DNA of 64,000 nt, taken from positions 186,001 to 250,000 of the forward strand of contig CAVZCQ010000002.1 of the NCBI GenBank assembly GCA_963773835.1, given 5' to 3'. This DNA comes from JOPF136 sp963773835. Its GTDB lineage: Bacteria > Acidobacteriota > Terriglobia > Acidiferrales > UBA7541. The translations under genes and the position numbers were made by a program. Within the stretch, counting starts at the first letter, position 1. Each line of letters begins with the position of its first letter. Of this stretch, positions 17,433 through 25,156 are shown one piece after another. The notes under the pieces are model-generated. The model did no database searches, had not been told where the DNA came from, and saw only the letters and a program-made list of their open reading frames with translations.

Positions 17433-17873
17433 ATGTCTGAAGTCGATCCTTCTATCCGTTGCCATTACCGCGACTCCGGCGGACGCCGTTGCCGTATGCC
17501 GCGCGAAAAGTCTCATCCCACATTCTGCACACGCCACGCAGCACCTCGACCGCCCGAAACCACCGTCACGGCCACCGATCTTTCCGCCGAGCTTCTCGGG
17601 CCCCTCACCGACTTCCGCAGCATGACTTCCATCAACTACACCCTCGGCCGCCTGCTCATCCTCAAAGCCGCTGATCAGATCTCCGCCCGTGACGCCGCCA
17701 CCGTCGCCTATATTTGCCAGCTCCTCCTCCAGACCGTCCCCGGCGTCCGCAAAGAGATCCACTGGTCCCAAAGCCAGGGCCCCGAGGATCAGGATCTTCG
17801 CGGAGTTCTCCAGGCCACTTCGTCCCTCTGGGACGCTGAGGACGAGCCCGAGCCTCACAGTGCCCGCAAATGA
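17433..17873 (+). CDS. Cys/His-motif hypothetical protein
   Basis: A 146-residue protein whose first 36 residues form a possible zinc site: C10 (IRCHY), C20 (GGRRCRMP), C32 and H35 (FCTRH). The rest is helical (MTSINYTLGRLLIL, TVAYICQLLLQTV) with an acidic tail. I recall small proteins of this design (CxY..G..CRM....C..H, then a helical GQLLLQT-like segment) recurring in Acidobacteriota genomes, without known function. It stands alone between repeat-bearing intergenic stretches. Confidence 0.65.
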   Translation: MSEVDPSIRCHYRDSGGRRCRMPREKSHPTFCTRHAAPRPPETTVTATDLSAELLGPLTDFRSMTSINYTLGRLLILKAADQISARDAATVAYICQLLLQTVPGVRKEIHWSQSQGPEDQDLRGVLQATSSLWDAEDEPEPHSARK

Positions 17874-17930
17874 GGCGCGATATGGACAGCCAGCAATCTT
17901 CTCCATTCCCATTGTGTGAACGCCATTTTG

Positions 17931-17956
17931 TAGCGCCGGCATCTTGCCGGCGTCTT
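17931..17956. repeat. REP-like palindrome (GTAGCGCCGGC family)
   Basis: TAGCGCCGGCATCTTGCCGG repeats the first unit of the 12.92-kb cluster with a few changes; GCCGGCATC/TTGCCGGC keeps the stem. An inverted copy stands at 29584-29606. Confidence 0.5.
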
Positions 17957-18511
17957 TTCCGCGCCTTGCGTTTTCCTTCATGGCGTCAATTCCCCACCGC
18001 AGTCTGGGGGGTGTCCCGCTCCCCCTCTCCCTATCCCCTGCATTTTCTTGGGTTTCGACACTCCGCTTCATTCCCGAAATTCCAACTCACGTATTTTCAA
18101 GAGTTTGGGCATTCCAGGGGGGGTGGGGCGATATGTCACCTCAAAAGCGAAAATTTCGGGGGTATCCCAGTCCCCAAAATCCAAACGTGCGGCGATACTC
18201 CATCTTCAAAAGCCAAACGTACGAATTCGAGGTGGGGGTCCCAAATTTAAAATCTCGGCCTTGCTTTGTCTGGCTCCTCCCCCAACTCTCGACTGTCAAC
18301 TGCCGACTGTTAACTGTGGACCTCAAAATCCACAGCGTGTCCCACGTCACCTCGGAGAGTGACGCGAATCACGGCGTAAACCTCCCCTCCGGTCAGACCA
18401 TTGGACCGCGGGAAGGAGATTTCGTTTGCGGATGAGCGTCACCGGCGTTGCCGCACGAGTTGAGTGGAGAGAAGGCTCCGGCAACAAGCTTGAGAAAAAT
18501 GGAGGTCACCG
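17957..18511. other. gene-poor stretch of unusual composition before the oxidoreductase operon
   Basis: No credible coding frame. The part ~18,040-18,330 is poorer in GC than its neighbours and rich in A/T-ended blocks. It contains direct repeats (ATCCAAACGT at 18180-18189 and AGCCAAACGT at 18213-18222) and paired short motifs (TCAACTGCCGACTGTTAACT near 18297). It may be the remains of a mobile element; nothing identifiable remains. GGAGGT at the end is the Shine-Dalgarno of the next gene. Confidence 0.4.
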
Positions 18512-19693
18512 ATGGGCCAGCTATTTGCAGTCGAACTGATTTATCGCGGAGTATTTCAAAAGACTCTGGCCAAGAACGTCACGCGGGGCATCGTCCTGGC
18601 AGCCCACGAGGAAGGCAAGTGGGGTATTTCGTTCGGACGATACGGAGACAGCCCGGAGCGCAATGGGATACCCGCGAAAAGCTTTGCCATCGTGGCCAGC
18701 GACGAGGAAACACTACAACTCGGAATGGCGCATTACGAGCCGGACCAAGTGGACGTGTGTGTCGTGCTCGACGACACGCTGTGCAAAGGCTACGAGTCCT
18801 GGGCCTGGGGCGGCCTGCAGGCGGTGAACCGCGCAATCAAGCCCGGGGGAACTCTGATCGTCACTTCCACACAGGACGCGGATGGCCTGCTGAAGCTGAT
18901 CCATCGCCGCGAGCAACCCTACAAGCTGGGGATCGTGAAGGGCATCGCCAGCTCTTCGGGCATGTGGGTCTACAAGAACGACCACACCGAGGTGCGCGTC
19001 CTGGGAGCGATTGCCAAGGCGCTGCCGGAACTGCTCGGCATCAAGTCGGTGGAGAACTACATCAACAACAATCTTAAGGATGCGCTGAAAGCCACATCAG
19101 CCCGCACGGCCTATGAGCGCTTCAGCACCGTCGAGGTGCAGCCGGGCCAGGGCAATCCCGAGCAGCTTTACCACTCCGAGCTGCTGAAGTGGGAAGACAT
19201 GGGCCTGGGCACAGCCATCAAGGGCCAGCCGCAAGGCGGCCCCATCGAGGACCCGGTGACCAAGAAGCTGGGCGGGCATCGGCCGGCGCGCAACACGACC
19301 TTCAAGAAGTACACCACGCGCTCGGCGCGGCCGGTGGTGAACTTTCAGACCTGCACCAAGTGCACCCTGTGCTGGCTGAATTGCCCCGACGGTTCCTTCG
19401 ACATTACTCCGGATGGAACCTACGACGTCTTCCTGGAAGCGTGCTGCGGCTGCGGAATTTGCGAAGCCGTTTGCCCGGTCAAGGACTGCATCACCATGGT
19501 GAGCGAAGTCCAGTTTCACGATAACAGCAGCCAGTGGGAGGCGTTCAAGAAGGACAAGAGCGGATACCTCGAGTGGCTGCAGACGACCATCGCCTCGCCG
19601 GTGAAGGAGAAGGATAGGACCCACGGCTTCCGTTATCGCGGCCAGTACCAAGAGCAGGTGCCCCAGGCGCTGGAAATCGCGCAAAAGAGCTGA
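18512..19693 (+). CDS. 2-oxoacid (probably oxalate):ferredoxin oxidoreductase, fused gamma-delta subunit
   Basis: Electron-transfer and structural subunit of a TPP-dependent oxidoreductase; 393 residues. The N-terminal ~190 residues fit the gamma domain (VELIYRGVFQKTLAKN, then WGGLQAVNRAIKPGGTLIV). The C-terminal part is a two-[4Fe-4S] ferredoxin domain with C281, C284, C287, C291 (CTKCTLCWLNCP) and C311, C314, C317, C321 (CCGCGICEAVCP). Gamma and delta are separate in archaeal enzymes; their fusion into one chain is how I recall the Moorella oxalate enzyme. GGAGGT lies five bases before the ATG at 18512. The alpha and beta genes follow at 21- and 54-base spacing, forming one operon. A CoA-dependent pyruvate-type substrate is the alternative. 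Confidence 0.85.
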   Translation: MGQLFAVELIYRGVFQKTLAKNVTRGIVLAAHEEGKWGISFGRYGDSPERNGIPAKSFAIVASDEETLQLGMAHYEPDQVDVCVVLDDTLCKGYESWAWGGLQAVNRAIKPGGTLIVTSTQDADGLLKLIHRREQPYKLGIVKGIASSSGMWVYKNDHTEVRVLGAIAKALPELLGIKSVENYINNNLKDALKATSARTAYERFSTVEVQPGQGNPEQLYHSELLKWEDMGLGTAIKGQPQGGPIEDPVTKKLGGHRPARNTTFKKYTTRSARPVVNFQTCTKCTLCWLNCPDGSFDITPDGTYDVFLEACCGCGICEAVCPVKDCITMVSEVQFHDNSSQWEAFKKDKSGYLEWLQTTIASPVKEKDRTHGFRYRGQYQEQVPQALEIAQKS

Positions 19694-19714
19694 GGGCGGG
19701 AAAAGGAGACAGCA

Positions 19715-20950
19715 ATGGCAACCCTGACAGTGCCTGTGAAAGAACAAAAGAAGACTGCCGAACAGGAAGCCCTGATTACCGGAGCGGAAGCCATTGCAGT
19801 CGCCTGCAAACTGGCTAACGTGGACGTGGTCACGGCGTATCCCATCCGTCCTTACGACACGGTGATGCAATACATGAGCCAGTTGATCGCCGACGGCGAA
19901 CTGGATTGCGAGTTCATCGTGGCGGATGGGGAACACTCCCAGTTCGAGATCGTCAAGCACGCCTCCGTCTGCGGGGCGCGCGTCTTTAGCGGCTCGAGCG
20001 GCGTCGGCTGGATGTATGCCATGGAGGTTCTGACCGTCAGCCCGTCTCTGCGCGTGCCGATCGTGGCTTTGGTGGGCAACCGTTCGCTCGACGATCCCGG
20101 CGCCTTCGGCGTGGAGCACAACGACGCGCTGGCCGTGCGCGACCTGGGCTGGAACCTGGTCTGGGTGGACACGGCGCAGGAGGCGTTGGACACAGCGCTG
20201 ATTGCCTACCGGTTCGCTGAAGACCGCCGCATCTTCGTGCCCGTGGCCATCAGCTGCGACGGGGCCTTCCTCACGCACTCTCAGTCCCTGGTCAAGATCC
20301 CCTCGACCGAGCAGGTGAAGGCGTTCCTGCCTCGCTACGACCGCGGCGACCTGCTGCTCCATCCCGACAACGTCATCTCCGTGGCCCCGCAGTGCAATGA
20401 GGACTGGGTCATGGAAATCCGCCGCCAGAATTACGCGGTGACGGAGCGCGCCATCGATGTGCTCAAAGAGGTGTATGCGGACTTCGAGCGCGTCTTCGGG
20501 CGGAAATACGGCAACCCCTTCTTCGAAGAGTATCTGACCGAGGATGCGGAAGTCGTTCTGTTCGGCATGGGCACGCTTTCCACACCGGTGGAAGTGGCCA
20601 TCCGCAAACTCCGCGCGCAAGGCAAGAAGGTGGGCTTCGTGCGCCTCCGCTGGTTCCGGCCGTTTGCCGGCGCCGAAATCGCCAAGAGCCTGCAACGGTT
20701 CAAGGCCATCGGCGTCATTGACCGCGACGTGTCGTTTGGGTCCCCGGACCTCAGCGGTGTGGTGGCCACGGAGCTCCGCTCCGCCATGTACTCCAACGCC
20801 TCCACGCGGCCACCTGTGCTCGATTTCCTGTGCGGGCTGGGCGGACGCGAAGTGACCGTAGCGGACGTCGAGAAGATTGTGGACATTACCTTCCAGGCAG
20901 CGAACGGCAAGCCGCAGCCCCTGACCCAATGGGTCGGGCTGCGGGGATGA
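19715..20950 (+). CDS. 2-oxoacid (probably oxalate):ferredoxin oxidoreductase alpha subunit
   Basis: Catalytic pyrimidine-binding subunit, 411 residues. Where pyruvate enzymes read YPITP, this one reads YPIRPY, putting Arg at residue 45. GNRSLDDPGAFGVEHND places Arg123 and Asp126. From memory of the Moorella thermoacetica oxalate oxidoreductase structures, the substrate-handling residues are Arg31, Arg109 and Asp112; all three correspond here with one constant offset of 14. This argues for oxalate (two CO2 and two electrons to ferredoxin, no CoA) over pyruvate. The N-terminal ~14 extra residues explain the offset. The C-terminal domain (LFGMGTLSTPVEVAIRKL) is the usual transketolase-C-like part. 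AAGGAGA precedes the ATG. Confidence 0.85.
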   Translation: MATLTVPVKEQKKTAEQEALITGAEAIAVACKLANVDVVTAYPIRPYDTVMQYMSQLIADGELDCEFIVADGEHSQFEIVKHASVCGARVFSGSSGVGWMYAMEVLTVSPSLRVPIVALVGNRSLDDPGAFGVEHNDALAVRDLGWNLVWVDTAQEALDTALIAYRFAEDRRIFVPVAISCDGAFLTHSQSLVKIPSTEQVKAFLPRYDRGDLLLHPDNVISVAPQCNEDWVMEIRRQNYAVTERAIDVLKEVYADFERVFGRKYGNPFFEEYLTEDAEVVLFGMGTLSTPVEVAIRKLRAQGKKVGFVRLRWFRPFAGAEIAKSLQRFKAIGVIDRDVSFGSPDLSGVVATELRSAMYSNASTRPPVLDFLCGLGGREVTVADVEKIVDITFQAANGKPQPLTQWVGLRG

Positions 20951-21004
20951 CGTTCCGATGAACTCCATCGGGACGCTCCAAATGACGGAAAGGATGGAGA
21001 ACCC

Positions 21005-22033
21005 ATGAGCAGCTTCGTAGAAGAAAAGCCAACGCAGAAGTTGGAACCCTTTAAGGGCGTCAAGAAGGTTCCGCAAGAGGAGTATTTCACCTCCGGCCAC
21101 CGCACCTGTGAAGGCTGCGAGTCTGCTCAGTTCATGAGGCTCCTGGCCAAGGCGGCAGGTCCGCGGACGATCGTCTTGGGCGCCACAGGGTGCATGTATG
21201 TGGCCAACACGTCCTATTACAGCACCCCATGGGGCATCCCCTGGATGCATACGCAACTGGGCGCCGCCGGCTCCGCCGCCTTGGGAACCGCCGCAGCCCT
21301 CCGTGCCCTGATGCGCAAGGAGGCCATGAAGGACGAGCCCATCAACGTGATCGCCTTCTGCGGCGACGGCGGCGGTGCGGATATGGGGCTGGGCGCCATT
21401 TCCGCCACGCTCACGCATCCGGACTACAACCTGCTGATCGTCATGTACGACAACGAGACCTATGCCAACACGGACATCCAGGTTTCCGGAACGTCACCCT
21501 ACGGTGCCAACACTTCCTTCAGCACTCCGGGCAAGGTGAAGCGCATCATGAATAATCGCTGGAAGAAAAATGTGGCGCCGTTGATGATCACCGGGCATAC
21601 CACGTGCAAGTACGTGGCCACGGTTTCCACTTCCTACGCCCTCCAGGCCATGAATTGCATCCGCCGGGCTCTGAGCGTCGGGGGCCCCACGTTCATTCAC
21701 TGTCTCAACCCCTGCCCCAAGGGCTGGGATTTCGATCCCGTCCTGGCGCATGAGCTCGGCAATCTGGCCGTGAACACGGGCATCTTTCCTCTCTACGAGA
21801 TCGAGAACGGCGTGGTGAAACTCTACGGCAAGAGCCTGGAGATTGCCGAAGGCAGATACAAGCGACTGCCCGTGCAGGACTACCTGCTCAAACAGGGCAG
21901 ATTCGCGCATTTCATTGACGAAGATATCGAGTTCTTCCAGGCTCGGATTGACGATATGTGGAACAACTGGCTCGTTCCCGGGGTGATTCCGCTCCGGAAG
22001 CCGGCGGAAGCCGCGGCCCCCTCGAAGAAATAA
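21005..22033 (+). CDS. 2-oxoacid (probably oxalate):ferredoxin oxidoreductase beta subunit
   Basis: TPP-diphosphate-binding subunit that carries the proximal [4Fe-4S] cluster; 342 residues. Cluster ligands visible are C35 and C38 (HRTCEGCES), C63 (GATGCMYV) and a distal Cys in HCLNPCPKGW. The TPP/Mg motif is GDGGGADMGLG followed by YDNETYANT, as in pyruvate:ferredoxin oxidoreductase beta chains. GGATGGAG precedes the ATG at 21005. Last gene of the three-gene operon; a strong hairpin follows at 22075-22109. No ferredoxin or CoA-ligase gene is adjacent, so the electron acceptor is encoded elsewhere. Confidence 0.88.
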   Translation: MSSFVEEKPTQKLEPFKGVKKVPQEEYFTSGHRTCEGCESAQFMRLLAKAAGPRTIVLGATGCMYVANTSYYSTPWGIPWMHTQLGAAGSAALGTAAALRALMRKEAMKDEPINVIAFCGDGGGADMGLGAISATLTHPDYNLLIVMYDNETYANTDIQVSGTSPYGANTSFSTPGKVKRIMNNRWKKNVAPLMITGHTTCKYVATVSTSYALQAMNCIRRALSVGGPTFIHCLNPCPKGWDFDPVLAHELGNLAVNTGIFPLYEIENGVVKLYGKSLEIAEGRYKRLPVQDYLLKQGRFAHFIDEDIEFFQARIDDMWNNWLVPGVIPLRKPAEAAAPSKK

Positions 22034-22074
22034 AAGGGCCGCACGTTCCACGCCTCATCATTCGACTCGGGCCA

Positions 22075-22109
22075 GCATGCGCTCTGCACCAGGTTGGTGG
22101 AGCGCATGC
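22075..22109. terminator. long hairpin between convergent operons
   Basis: GCATGCGCTC (22075-22084) pairs perfectly with GAGCGCATGC (22100-22109), and inside it CACCA pairs with TGGTG around a GGT loop, leaving a two-base bulge. It sits between the end of the beta subunit and the convergent YncE-like gene. No T-run follows on either strand, so it may be a 3'-end stabiliser rather than a classic intrinsic terminator. Confidence 0.5.
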
Positions 22110-22193
22110 CGGCCTGGGCGAATTTCCCGCTCCATAGAAATTCTTGCGGGCTAATCCCTTCTCAATAGGCCGAAGAGCCAGCGCACTCGCGGT

Positions 22194-23267
22194 TCAACGC
22201 GAGAAAACGAGAACGGTGAAGCTATCCGGGACCATTGGGGGCCGGGGACGCGGATTGCCCTGCGTGGGCTCCGGCCGCGGGCCAAACTCCGCAGTCACGA
22301 GATAAATCTCATGAGTTTTCCGGTCGAGCGCCATGGTGCGGGCGCCGCGCTGCGTGGGCACGTTTTCGACCACAGTGAATTTGTCGGGCGAGTCCTCGTG
22401 CACGACGGTGAGCACGCCCTCGCCGCAGGAGGCAAAGGCGAATTTCGTCACCGGGTCGAAGGCGTTGGCATCCACACCCTCGCCGATCGCAGGCGTGGCG
22501 ATCACCTTGCCGGTATTCGCATCCACCACGGCCATCATCTTGTTGTGGCATCCGGCGAACAATCGCCGGGCAGCCGTGTCCATGGCCAATCCAGAGGGAT
22601 TTTCGCAGGGCGCCAGCGGCCAGCGCGCGATGAGGCTGAGTTTCTCTGAGTCAATCGCGGCGATCTCGGATTTGTCCTCGACATTGACGTAAATGCGTCC
22701 TGTGCCGTCGGCGGCGGCGAACTCGAGTTTCCCGCCCACGGGAACCGTCCCTGCGACGTTGCCTGTGGCCGCGTCGATCGCCGTAATATCGCCGCTGCGG
22801 CCGTTCATGGCGAACACGCGCTTCGTCGCGGGGTCATAAATAATGGCGTCCGGGTTCTGTCCCGCCTCGGCGTGGCCCAGGGTCGCCAGGGTCTTCAGGT
22901 CGAAGATGGTCACGTTGTTTCCGCGGCCGTTCGAGATGAATCCGCGGCCGAACTCCGGCGCAAGAGCGATGCCGTGCACTCCGGGCGTATCTGGAATTTC
23001 GCCTACGACTTTGCCGGAATCCACGTCGAGCACCATCACTCGGGTGCCGCGGGAAATGAACAGCCGGCGTGTGGGACTGTCGATGGTGAGATAGTCCCAG
23101 AAGCCCTCTCCGCCGACCGGAATCTTCTTTTTGAGGCGGTAGCCGGACTCCGCTGGTTGCGCAGCGGCTGCCCTGGACGGAATCCAGAACCCAATCGCCA
23201 GCGCCACGACTGCCAGCGCCGCCGACGCAATCCATGTTCCTGCCGACTCCAGCATTTTCGTTTTCAT
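22194..23267 (-). CDS. YncE-like beta-propeller protein
   Basis: Exported or membrane-tethered propeller of 357 residues. The N-terminus has a hydrophobic segment (WIASAALAVVALAIGFWI, about 12-29) that can be a signal or anchor. From ~45 on there are repeated blades with VLDVDSGKVVGEI, TIFDLKTLATLG, AIDAATGNVAGTV, AIDSEKLSLIA and VVDANTGKVIATP. This is the YncE/YVTN pattern (D.ATG.V). No catalytic residues are evident; a binding or scaffold role is typical. The tail is Pro-rich. ATG at 23267; it is transcribed in the same direction as the ArsR gene upstream, with a 78-base gap. Confidence 0.8.
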   Translation of the reverse strand: MKTKMLESAGTWIASAALAVVALAIGFWIPSRAAAAQPAESGYRLKKKIPVGGEGFWDYLTIDSPTRRLFISRGTRVMVLDVDSGKVVGEIPDTPGVHGIALAPEFGRGFISNGRGNNVTIFDLKTLATLGHAEAGQNPDAIIYDPATKRVFAMNGRSGDITAIDAATGNVAGTVPVGGKLEFAAADGTGRIYVNVEDKSEIAAIDSEKLSLIARWPLAPCENPSGLAMDTAARRLFAGCHNKMMAVVDANTGKVIATPAIGEGVDANAFDPVTKFAFASCGEGVLTVVHEDSPDKFTVVENVPTQRGARTMALDRKTHEIYLVTAEFGPRPEPTQGNPRPRPPMVPDSFTVLVFSR

Positions 23268-23345
23268 ACGATTGCCCCCGAAGATGACTTGCGGCCCTAC
23301 GGTGGCACAAACAGGCGCGCGGGTAAAGCCGCGGAAGGCCTCGCG

Positions 23346-23705
23346 CTATCGGGGGCGATGCGCCAGCAGGGCGCCGTAGCGACCGCGGGCGGCGCTCATG
23401 GCGCTGTGGCAGGCCAGGTCACAAAGGCGGAAAACCACCGGGTCGCCGATGGAGTAATAGATGAAATTTCCGGAGCGCTCGCGGCGGACCAGTCCGGCTT
23501 GGCGCAGGGCCTGGAGATGTTTCGAGGCGTTGGGCTGGCTGGTGCGCAGAGCGGCCACGATTTCGCCGACGGTGCGGCGGCCGCGCTCGAGGAAATGGAG
23601 GATGCGGAGACGGGTGGGGTCGCCGAGGAGGCGGAACCATTCCGCGGCGAGCTCGATTTGCTGGCGTGGGGGAGGCGTAAGTTTCATGGGCAGCGGGCTC
23701 CTCAT
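23346..23705 (-). CDS. ArsR-family transcriptional regulator
   Basis: Winged-helix repressor of ~119 residues, divergent from the efflux operon it probably controls. The core reads EWFRLLGDPTRLRILHFLE, then TVGEIVAALRTSQPNASKHL (recognition region), then LVRRERSGNFIYYSI (wing). The ELCVCD metal site of arsenic sensors is missing; two Cys remain in the last helix (RLCDLACHS), so the ligand may be another metal, a thiol oxidant or a non-metal. The start is uncertain: ATG at 23705 or 23687. The in-frame extension further upstream would run through the promoter and is rejected. Confidence 0.82.
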   Translation of the reverse strand: MRSPLPMKLTPPPRQQIELAAEWFRLLGDPTRLRILHFLERGRRTVGEIVAALRTSQPNASKHLQALRQAGLVRRERSGNFIYYSIGDPVVFRLCDLACHSAMSAARGRYGALLAHRPR

Positions 23706-23731
23706 CGGCCCATCGTCTACAGAACTTCTGC

Positions 23732-23765
23732 TTGACAATATAGCTATATACAAATACGCTGTCAA
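23732..23765. promoter_or_regulatory. overlapping divergent promoters with central palindrome
   Basis: On the reverse strand TTGACA (23765-23760) and TATATT (23742-23737) are 17 bases apart, near-perfect for the ArsR gene. On the forward strand TTGACA (23732-23737) is 17 bases before TACGCT (23755-23760), facing the efflux operon. Between them lies the perfect 12-base palindrome ATATAGCTATAT (23738-23749), overlapping the reverse -10 and the forward spacer. One bound ArsR dimer could block both. Confidence 0.7.
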
Positions 23766-23785
23766 GCGAAAAACAGAGGTGCGTG

Positions 23786-25156
23786 ATGCGCATACCGCCC
23801 CGTCTCGCCTACTGCCTCGCCGCTCTGGCCGTTCTGTGCCCGTCGGCGCGCGCCCAGCAGCCACTGCCGTTGCGTTCGGCCGTGCGGCTGGCGCTGGACC
23901 ACAATCCGGAACTGCGCGCGGCAGGAGAAGACGACCGGATCGCCGCCGCGCGCGCCGGCGAGTCCCGGGCTGCGTGGTTTCCCCGCCTGGATTTTTCGCA
24001 GGGATTCACGCGCAGTGACAACCCCGTCTTCGTGTTCGGCACACTGCTGACCCAGCGGAGGTTTACAGCCGCGGATTTCGGCCTGGCCAGCCTGAACACC
24101 CCGCATCCGCTGGATAACTTCGACACACGCTTTACCGCCAGCATGACCCTGTTCGATTCCGGCCGCACGTGGCTGCGCACGCGCGTTGCCGAACGGCAGA
24201 AGACGGCCGCGGATTACGAACTGGAGCAAGCCCGGCAGGACCTGATCCTGCGGGTGGTGCAGGCGTACTTCCGGGTCGTGGTGGCGCGCGAAGACCTGTC
24301 GGCGGCGCGCGACGCACGGAAGACGGCGCAATCGAACCGGGAACGCATCGCCGCGTACGAGCACGCGGGACAGGTGGTGACTTCCGACCTGCTGAGCGCG
24401 CAGGTGTTCGAGGCCCAGGCGCGCGACCGGGAAATCCAGGCCGAAAATGCGGCCGAGGTGGCGCAGCTCAGCCTGGCGCGCGAGCTGGGAGTGGATTCCG
24501 CGGCCCTGGGTGAACCGTCCGACGGATTCAGCGAGCCCGCGGAAATCCCCGGCGCCATCGTTGCATGGGAAAAGGAAGCGCTCGCGGCGCGCCCGTTGCT
24601 CCGCGCAGTGGAACTCGAGGCGGATGCGGCGGGCAAAGGCGAAAAGCTGGCCAAAGCGGAATTCGGCCCCACCGTGGGGCTATTCAGCCAGTTCGAGCGC
24701 GACGCGTTGACGCTGGGCGGCCCTTCCGGCACCAACTGGACGGCGGGCGTGCGGCTGGACTGGAATATTCTCGCGGGGGGCGCAAACCGCTACCGTGCCG
24801 CGGAAGCCGCCGCGGAAAAACGCAAAGCGGAGGACCATCTCGAATGGGTGCGCTCCGGCGTGCGGCTGGAATTGCGGCGCGCGTATCTGGAGTGCGGGGC
24901 CGCAGCGGCGCGCGCGGCGGCCGCGAAACAAAGCGCGGAACAGGCGCGGGAGAGCCTGCGCATCATCGAGAATCGCTACCAGGCAGGATTGGTGACCATC
25001 ACCGAGTTGCTGCGCGCGCAGGAGGCTGTGGTGGAAGCGCGCACCGGCTACATTGCCGCCGTGGGCGACTGGTATTCCGCGCGCGCGGCGCTGGAACGCG
25101 CGGCGGGAAAATTGACCGTCGATTCATCCATTCTTGTCGCAGGAGAAAAGCCATGA
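23786..25156 (+). CDS. TolC-family outer membrane efflux protein
   Basis: Outer-membrane channel of a tripartite pump, 456 residues. A signal peptide (to about residue 22, ending ARAQ) is followed by two repeats of long amphipathic helices typical of TolC (LALDHNPELRAAGEDDRIAA and the second-half VRLELRRAYLECGAAAARAA, then ENRYQAGLVTITELLRAQ). AGAGG lies eight bases before the ATG at 23786; a GTG one codon earlier is possible. The stop overlaps the adaptor start by four bases (ATGA). First gene of the efflux operon driven by the divergent promoter. Confidence 0.9.
   Translation: MRIPPRLAYCLAALAVLCPSARAQQPLPLRSAVRLALDHNPELRAAGEDDRIAAARAGESRAAWFPRLDFSQGFTRSDNPVFVFGTLLTQRRFTAADFGLASLNTPHPLDNFDTRFTASMTLFDSGRTWLRTRVAERQKTAADYELEQARQDLILRVVQAYFRVVVAREDLSAARDARKTAQSNRERIAAYEHAGQVVTSDLLSAQVFEAQARDREIQAENAAEVAQLSLARELGVDSAALGEPSDGFSEPAEIPGAIVAWEKEALAARPLLRAVELEADAAGKGEKLAKAEFGPTVGLFSQFERDALTLGGPSGTNWTAGVRLDWNILAGGANRYRAAEAAAEKRKAEDHLEWVRSGVRLELRRAYLECGAAAARAAAAKQSAEQARESLRIIENRYQAGLVTITELLRAQEAVVEARTGYIAAVGDWYSARAALERAAGKLTVDSSILVAGEKP

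Noticed and set aside
19097..21418. 773-residue frame antisense to the oxidoreductase operon
   Set aside because: Spans two real genes and their spacer; composition of a shadow frame.
23346..23864. Longer N-terminus for the ArsR regulator
   Set aside because: Would be translated through its own promoter and operator.
24565..25152. Upstream extension of the adaptor reading frame
   Set aside because: Lies inside the TolC gene in another frame; the real start is the ATG at 25153 with a lipobox.
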